Assembly: GCA_016706545.1 (NCBI GenBank) | Contig: JADJJK010000002.1 | Location: forward strand, 224,501 to 288,500 | DNA: 64,000 bases | Reading direction: 5' to 3' | Origin: Myxococcales bacterium | GTDB taxonomy: Bacteria; Myxococcota_A; Polyangia; Haliangiales; Haliangiaceae | Part shown: piece by piece, positions 55,581 through 64,000 of the stretch | How the letters are laid out: each line of letters starts with the position of its first letter | How positions within the stretch are numbered: the stretch's first letter is position 1 | The notes under the pieces: model-generated | What the model saw: only the letters and a program-made list of their open reading frames with translations | Told to the model about the DNA's origin: nothing | The model's database searches: none | Made by a program: the position numbers and the translations under genes

Positions 55581-55603
55581 AACGGATGACCATCCGTTGT
55601 CAA
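55581..55603 (-). promoter_or_regulatory. TetR-type operator overlapping a -35 box
   Basis: AACGGATG-AC-CATCCGTT (55581-55598) is a perfect 8-bp inverted repeat with a two-base centre, the usual form of a TetR-family operator. On the minus strand a consensus TTGACA (55603-55598) overlaps one edge. This places the site in the promoter of the RBBP9/YdeN hydrolase gene starting at 55494. A second short repeat, CCGTT-AA-AACGG, overlaps at 55574-55585. No TetR gene is in the window. Confidence 0.6.
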
Positions 55604-55660
55604 GGAATGATGCACGACGCCGTGGCCACGCGACACAGCGTCACACGCCGCGCGCCGCGC

Positions 55661-55731
55661 GCACCAGGCGCACCACGCGCACCACGCGCACCACGCGCAC
55701 CACGCGCACCACGCGCACCACGCGCACCAGG
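55661..55731. repeat. 9-bp minisatellite
   Basis: About eight copies of the nine-base unit GCGCACCAC (last and first copies with G for C near the edge) lie between the TetR-type site and the end of the C45 gene. The repeats are nearly exact, which suggests recent slippage. They are intergenic; the frames they create (Trp-Cys-Ala or Ala-Pro-Arg runs) are not gene parts. Confidence 0.85.
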
Positions 55732-55749
55732 CCGCCTGGCGACCGCGCC

Positions 55750-56879
55750 TCAGGTCGAGAAGCGGTCCGCCGCCACGTTGGTGATGAAGCCAGCCTGGGC
55801 CCACAGCTCGCCCGAGTCCAGGTTCATGGCGATGGCGCCGCAGGTGGCTGCGCCGTGCGGGTTCTGCGGCGTGGCGAGGTTGGTGGACACGCTGCGAGGC
55901 CAGCCGTCCTGCGAGCCCAGCCGCTGCCAGGCGTCCTGTAGATCTGCCACCGGCCGCGCCGCCAGGCTCTGCCCCAGCCATCGATATCGATCATGGGTGG
56001 TGCTGGTGGGCGGCACCTTGGACACCGCCGCGACCTCGGGGTCCAGGCAGTGGTTGGTGTGGCAGTAGCTGGCGCCGCCCGCGAAGATCTGGCGACGGCG
56101 ATGCCCCGAGGTCTCGATGGCGAACGCCTCCTGCCGGTCGGCGACGAAGTAGTGGTGCCCCGAGCCGATGGGGCTGTGCAGCACCACGTCGCGCGCCGCT
56201 TGCGCCGAGCGCTGCGCCAGCGCCTTTCGCACCATCGCCGGCCACACGATGCCGAGCGTGGCGTCGGTGGAGAACAGGTTGTTGATCGCGATGGCCACGC
56301 GCGCGCTGTTCATCCCCGCCATGCCCAGGCAGCCGGTGACGGTGAGCACGCGATGTGCCGGCCGGTCGCCGGCCGCCGGCACGCCCAGCACCATCACGTA
56401 AGGGATCGCGGTGGCGTGCATGTCCCAGGTCTGCGCCAGCACCCGGCCGGTCGGCGTCTCCGCCCAGATCACGCTGCAGCCATCGCCTTGCGAGTCCCGC
56501 GCGCCGCCGGCGGCCGGCGCCGCAGCCGAGGCCGAGGGCGCTAGATCGGCGGTGGGCGCTGGCGTCCACGCCGCCGGATCCGGAGACAGATCGCGCAGGT
56601 CGGTGTAGTGGTTGGCCACCACCAGGTGCTCCGGCGACAGGCCGGCGCCCTCGGCGGTCCCGCACAGCTCCTCGAACAGGTCCACGTCGTACGTGCGCAA
56701 GACGGGCAGGTGCGCGCGCGCCGCGGTCAGGATCTGCTCCTCCGTGGAGAAGCTCCCGACCTTGGTACACAGGTACATGCGAATCTCGGTGAGCGACTGG
56801 ATCTCGCCGCGAAAGCTCTCGCCGTGCAGGTGCCCCCAGCGCCGCGGGCTGGCGCCGGCCGGCAGCTCGAGCACGCGCA

Positions 56880-56880
<1 letters not shown>
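55750..56880 (-). CDS. C45-family acyltransferase/peptidase (isopenicillin N acyltransferase-like)
   Basis: The ATG at 56880 overlaps the stop of the upstream giant gene (ATGA), so translation is coupled. The 376-residue protein has the hallmark of C45 proteins: an internal nucleophile Cys 135 in GDGCSVIWAETPTGRVLAQTWDM, where autoproteolysis before the Cys would create the mature subunits. Later motifs include SARVAIAINNLFSTD and YCHTNHCLDP. The N-terminal region (LPAGASPRRWGHLHGESF) also fits. Members cleave or transfer acyl or amino-acyl groups on amino compounds. The neighbour suggests an amino acid derivative as substrate. Confidence 0.82.
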
Positions 56881-61523
<4,643 letters not shown>

Positions 61524-61834
61524 CGGCGGAGTACACCGCCAGGACGGCGCGGGGTCAAGTCGACGCCCGCCCAAGCCCGGTCCAAGGCAAAAACCGGGCC
61601 TAAGAATTGGGCCTGAGAATCGGCTCCGATCCGCGCCGATCGGGGGAACGCCAGCCGGCTGGGCGCGGCCATCTGCGCAGGTTCCCACGCGCCCCCCCGC
61701 GCCGCGGCGCCACCGCCTGGCGGGAAAGCGCCTACGAGTAGGCCTCGCCGCGCAATTCTTCGGCAGATCGCGGGGCGCTGCGATCCGGACGGGTTTTTCT
61801 CTGCCCGAGAATCGTGATATCCACCTTTCATCGC
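61524..61834. other. Divergent regulatory region between giant enzyme and SpoIIE phosphatase
   Basis: A direct repeat, GGGCCTAAGAAT (61596-61607) and GGGCCTGAGAAT (61609-61620), has a 13-base period and lies 70-100 bases upstream of the giant gene start. A stem GATCGC/GCGATC (61766-61785) precedes CCGGACGGG and a run of five T residues in the leader of the phosphatase gene. Both are candidate control elements. No other gene is seen in these 311 bases. Confidence 0.4.
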
Positions 61835-63568
61835 ATGCCGTCCTTGGTGTTCGTCGCGGGGCCGATCGCCGGGCGCCGGTATCGGCTGGCGCAGGGCGAC
61901 TACATCATCGGCCGCCGGTCGGACTGCCAGATCTTCGTGCCCGACATGCGGGTGTCGCGCCAGCACTCCCGCATCCGCGAAGAGAACAACGGCTGGGTCA
62001 TCGAAGACCTGGGCTCCAACAACGGGACGTTCCTCAACGGCACCAAGGTGCAGAACGCGCCGCTGCGGCCCGACGACGAGATCCAGATCGCCGGCAACCG
62101 CATTCGCGTGGAGGAGGTCACCGGGACCCCGGGCACCGACCGCAAGTTTCCGGAGGGCCACGTCACCATCGTCGACGTGACCTCACGCTCCATCCTGCGC
62201 AGCCGCGAGGAAGAGAACAAAGGCGGCGCCTTCAAGAGCTCCACCACCCAGAGCCTCCGCCTGGTGGAGCGCAAGCTGGCCGCGCTGACCGACATCTTGC
62301 ACGCCACCGCCTCCGCCAGCGGACCGTCCGCGTTGATGGAGAAGCTGGCGAACGCCGTGCTCGCCATGTTCCCGCAGGCCGAGAGCGTGGGGGTCCTGGT
62401 GGAGGACGAGCACCGCGGGGATCTGCGCGTGGAGTGCCAGCGGCACCGGCGCGATAGCTTTCACGGCGAGCTGCGCGTGCCCGGCGCCATCATCTCGCAC
62501 GTGGTGGCAGATCGCCGCGGCGTGCTGCTCGATGACAGCGTCGGCTCGGGCGACGAGGCCGGCGGCAACCGGATGGGCGCGCCGCTGACCTACCAGAGCT
62601 CGACCTACGGCGTGGTGTACGTCGAGAGCAGCACGCAGCGCTTCCGCCAGGACGACGTCGACCTGCTGGCCACCGTGGCGGCGCAGACCGGCATGGCGAT
62701 GCACGCCACGCGCATCCAGTCGGAGCTGGCCAAGAACGAGCAGATCGAGCGCGACCTGCGGGTGGCGCGGCAGATCCAGCGCTCCCTCTTGCCAGCGACC
62801 GCGCCCAACGTGGTCGGGCTGTCGTTCGCCATGCACTACGAGCCCGCCTACCACATCGGCGGCGACTTCTACGACTTCATCTGGCACGACGCCTCGCACC
62901 TGGCGCTGGTGGTGGGCGACGTCGCCGGCAAGGCGATCAGCGCGGCGCTCTACATGGCCCGCCTGACCTCCGAGCTGCGCTCGCGCGCAGGCCTGGCCAA
63001 GACCCCGTCGCGGCTCATCCGCCGGGTCAACCAGGAGATGGCGCAGATGGGGGAGGACGGCATGTTCGCCACGCTGGCGTACTGCCTCTACGATCTCGAC
63101 ACCCGGAGCCTGGTGTTCACCAACGCCGGCCACTGCGTCCCGCTCTTGCGCCGCGGCGACCGCGTGTTCCCGCTGCACGCCGAGCGCGCGCACGGCGCGC
63201 CGGTGGGCGTCTTGCCGGACCTCGAGATCGGCGAGGCCCGGGTTCAGCTCCACTCCGAGGACATGATCCTCCTGGTCTCCGATGGCATCCTCGAGTCCCG
63301 CGACGCCAAGGGCAACGAGTATGGCCTCGCCCGGCTGTCCCGGCGCGTCCGCTCGGCGCGCGGCGGCCCCGAGGACCTCATCAAGGTCATCCTGCAGGAC
63401 ATCGACAGCCACACCGGGGATCGGCCGCAGGCCGACGACATTACCCTCCTGGCGATGGCCATCGACGATCGCCGCGCCAAGCGCAAGACCACGACGTTAC
63501 AAGGGGTTGCGCCCGCCGAGGCGCACGCGAGGCTAGGAACCGAGCCACCAGACGACACGCTGACGTAG
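61835..63568 (+). CDS. FHA-GAF-SpoIIE serine phosphatase
   Basis: The preferred ATG at 61835 (MPSLVFVAGPIAG) gives 577 residues. The N-terminal FHA domain has GRRSDCQIFV, SRQHSRI and NNGTFLNG, the phosphothreonine-binding face. A GAF domain occupies about residues 150-300 (ALMEKLANAVLAMFPQAESV). The C-terminal PP2C/SpoIIE domain has GGDFYDFI, VVGDVAGKAISAAL and DDITLLAMAIDD with the metal-binding Asp residues. It probably reads the phosphorylation state made by kinases such as the two in this window and dephosphorylates an anti-anti-sigma-type partner. Confidence 0.9.
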   Translation: MPSLVFVAGPIAGRRYRLAQGDYIIGRRSDCQIFVPDMRVSRQHSRIREENNGWVIEDLGSNNGTFLNGTKVQNAPLRPDDEIQIAGNRIRVEEVTGTPGTDRKFPEGHVTIVDVTSRSILRSREEENKGGAFKSSTTQSLRLVERKLAALTDILHATASASGPSALMEKLANAVLAMFPQAESVGVLVEDEHRGDLRVECQRHRRDSFHGELRVPGAIISHVVADRRGVLLDDSVGSGDEAGGNRMGAPLTYQSSTYGVVYVESSTQRFRQDDVDLLATVAAQTGMAMHATRIQSELAKNEQIERDLRVARQIQRSLLPATAPNVVGLSFAMHYEPAYHIGGDFYDFIWHDASHLALVVGDVAGKAISAALYMARLTSELRSRAGLAKTPSRLIRRVNQEMAQMGEDGMFATLAYCLYDLDTRSLVFTNAGHCVPLLRRGDRVFPLHAERAHGAPVGVLPDLEIGEARVQLHSEDMILLVSDGILESRDAKGNEYGLARLSRRVRSARGGPEDLIKVILQDIDSHTGDRPQADDITLLAMAIDDRRAKRKTTTLQGVAPAEAHARLGTEPPDDTLT

Positions 63569-63704
63569 TGAGGGTGGCGAGAGGCCCCGGCTCGCTCCCC
63601 TCACACCGCAGCGCCAAGTGGCTTGCAACCCGGCCGCTGATCATGCAATAAGCACCGTCCCGCGGCACCCCTTGGGTACCGCTCTTGGTCACAGGACCCA
63701 CGTC

Positions 63705-63878
63705 ATGGCGAAAAAAAGCAAATCCGGGCGCGAGCTCATTCGGTTGGTTTCCACCGCGGATACCGGCTACTTCTACACGACGTCCAAGAACCGGAAGCGC
63801 ACCCCCGATAAGCTCGTGCTCAAGAAGTACGATCCGGTGGTCAAGAAGCACGTCGAGTTCAAGGAATCGAAGATCTAG
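63705..63878 (+). CDS. rpmG: Ribosomal protein bL33
   Basis: The 57-residue protein starts MAKKSKSGRELIRLVST and has the bL33 features YFYTTSKNRKRTPDKL and KKYDPVVKKHVEFKE. It lacks the CxxC zinc ribbon, so it is the zinc-independent form. The stop TAG lies inside a hairpin, and rpmB follows 40 bases later, the usual gene pair. An in-frame ATG at 63618 is too far upstream. Confidence 0.95.
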   Translation: MAKKSKSGRELIRLVSTADTGYFYTTSKNRKRTPDKLVLKKYDPVVKKHVEFKESKI

Positions 63879-63890
63879 GCCCAGGCCTAG
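63875..63890 (+). terminator. Hairpin between rpmG and rpmB
   Basis: CTAGGCC-CA-GGCCTAG is a perfect seven-pair inverted repeat that includes the rpmG stop codon. The flanks AAGA and TCTT can extend it imperfectly. There is no T-run and the next gene follows within 30 bases, so an RNA processing or stability element is more likely than a full terminator. Confidence 0.4.
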
Positions 63891-63918
63891 GCTTCTTGAA
63901 AGACTCTGGAGACACGCC

Positions 63919-64000
63919 ATGTCGCGCGAATGTCAGGTCACTGGGAAAAAGCCCCTCGTTGGTTCGAATGTCAGCCACTCGAACCGGCACACCAAGCGGC
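63919..64000 (+). CDS. rpmB: Ribosomal protein bL28, partial
   Basis: The frame starts at 63919 with MSRECQVTGKKPLVGSNVSH and continues to the window edge (27 residues). This is the canonical N-terminus of bL28, which follows bL33 in many genomes. The upstream TGGAGA (63907-63912) is a likely ribosome-binding site. The remainder lies outside the window. Confidence 0.95.
   Translation, partial: MSRECQVTGKKPLVGSNVSHSNRHTKR

Overview
The window is very GC-rich (by eye about 70%) and reads as a chromosome segment of a predatory or social deltaproteobacterium, most likely a myxobacterium (Myxococcota, Polyangia/Haliangiales-like). The reasons are two Ser/Thr kinases with HEAT-repeat tails, an FHA-GAF-SpoIIE phosphatase, many lipoproteins with FG-GAP or PQQ-type propellers, the CGDG...EQCDDG cysteine motif and Ala/Pro-rich linkers. 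This assignment is inference; no rRNA or tRNA gene is present. I saw no phage genes, insertion sequence or CRISPR array.

Layout. 1-11,200: a partial membrane gene facing out of the window, then an overlapping four-gene operon. It encodes a P-loop (GTPase-like) protein with two inserted membrane helices, an unrecognised 434-aa protein, a single-pass membrane protein, and a giant protein joining a SEDS (RodA/FtsW-type) glycosyltransferase to a class B penicillin-binding-protein transpeptidase. This is my best candidate for an undescribed system. 11,553-17,128: a six-gene polysulfide/thiosulfate reductase operon (Mo subunit, Fe-S subunit, NrfD/PsrC subunit, two YeeE/YedE halves, rhodanese-like protein without the usual Cys). 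17,234-25,982: radical SAM protein, glutathione peroxidase lipoprotein, RNase R, PQQ-type lipoprotein and a small unknown gene. 26,111-33,326: tandem DsbA/HCCA-isomerase fusion, ECF sigma factor with an NrsF-like anti-sigma, a tiny basic protein behind a terminator-like hairpin, an N-formylglutamate amidohydrolase-like protein, an acyl-CoA dehydrogenase, a lipoprotein and a GNAT.

33,474-54,202: envelope and signalling genes. These are an NlpC/P60-like protein, a seven-repeat FG-GAP lipoprotein, a TPR-PEGA protein, two kinase-TM-HEAT proteins, an outer-membrane protein, several lipoproteins, a cupin, a double histidine-phosphatase protein and an M43-like metalloprotease with FG-GAP repeats. 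54,203-61,523: a metallo-beta-lactamase-fold hydrolase, an RBBP9/YdeN hydrolase behind a TetR-type palindrome, and a two-gene operon with a 1547-aa ALDH/aminotransferase/GNAT/pseudo-aminotransferase fusion and a C45 acyltransferase. 61,835-64,000: FHA-GAF-SpoIIE phosphatase, then rpmG and the start of rpmB.

Five genes need a single-base shift to give full-length products (near 4457, 7082, 21406, 42000 and 49020). Three of the shifts lie in the same CGGGCG context, so sequencing or assembly error is the first explanation. Three tail-to-tail gene junctions carry short tandem repeats whose unit contains the stop codon.
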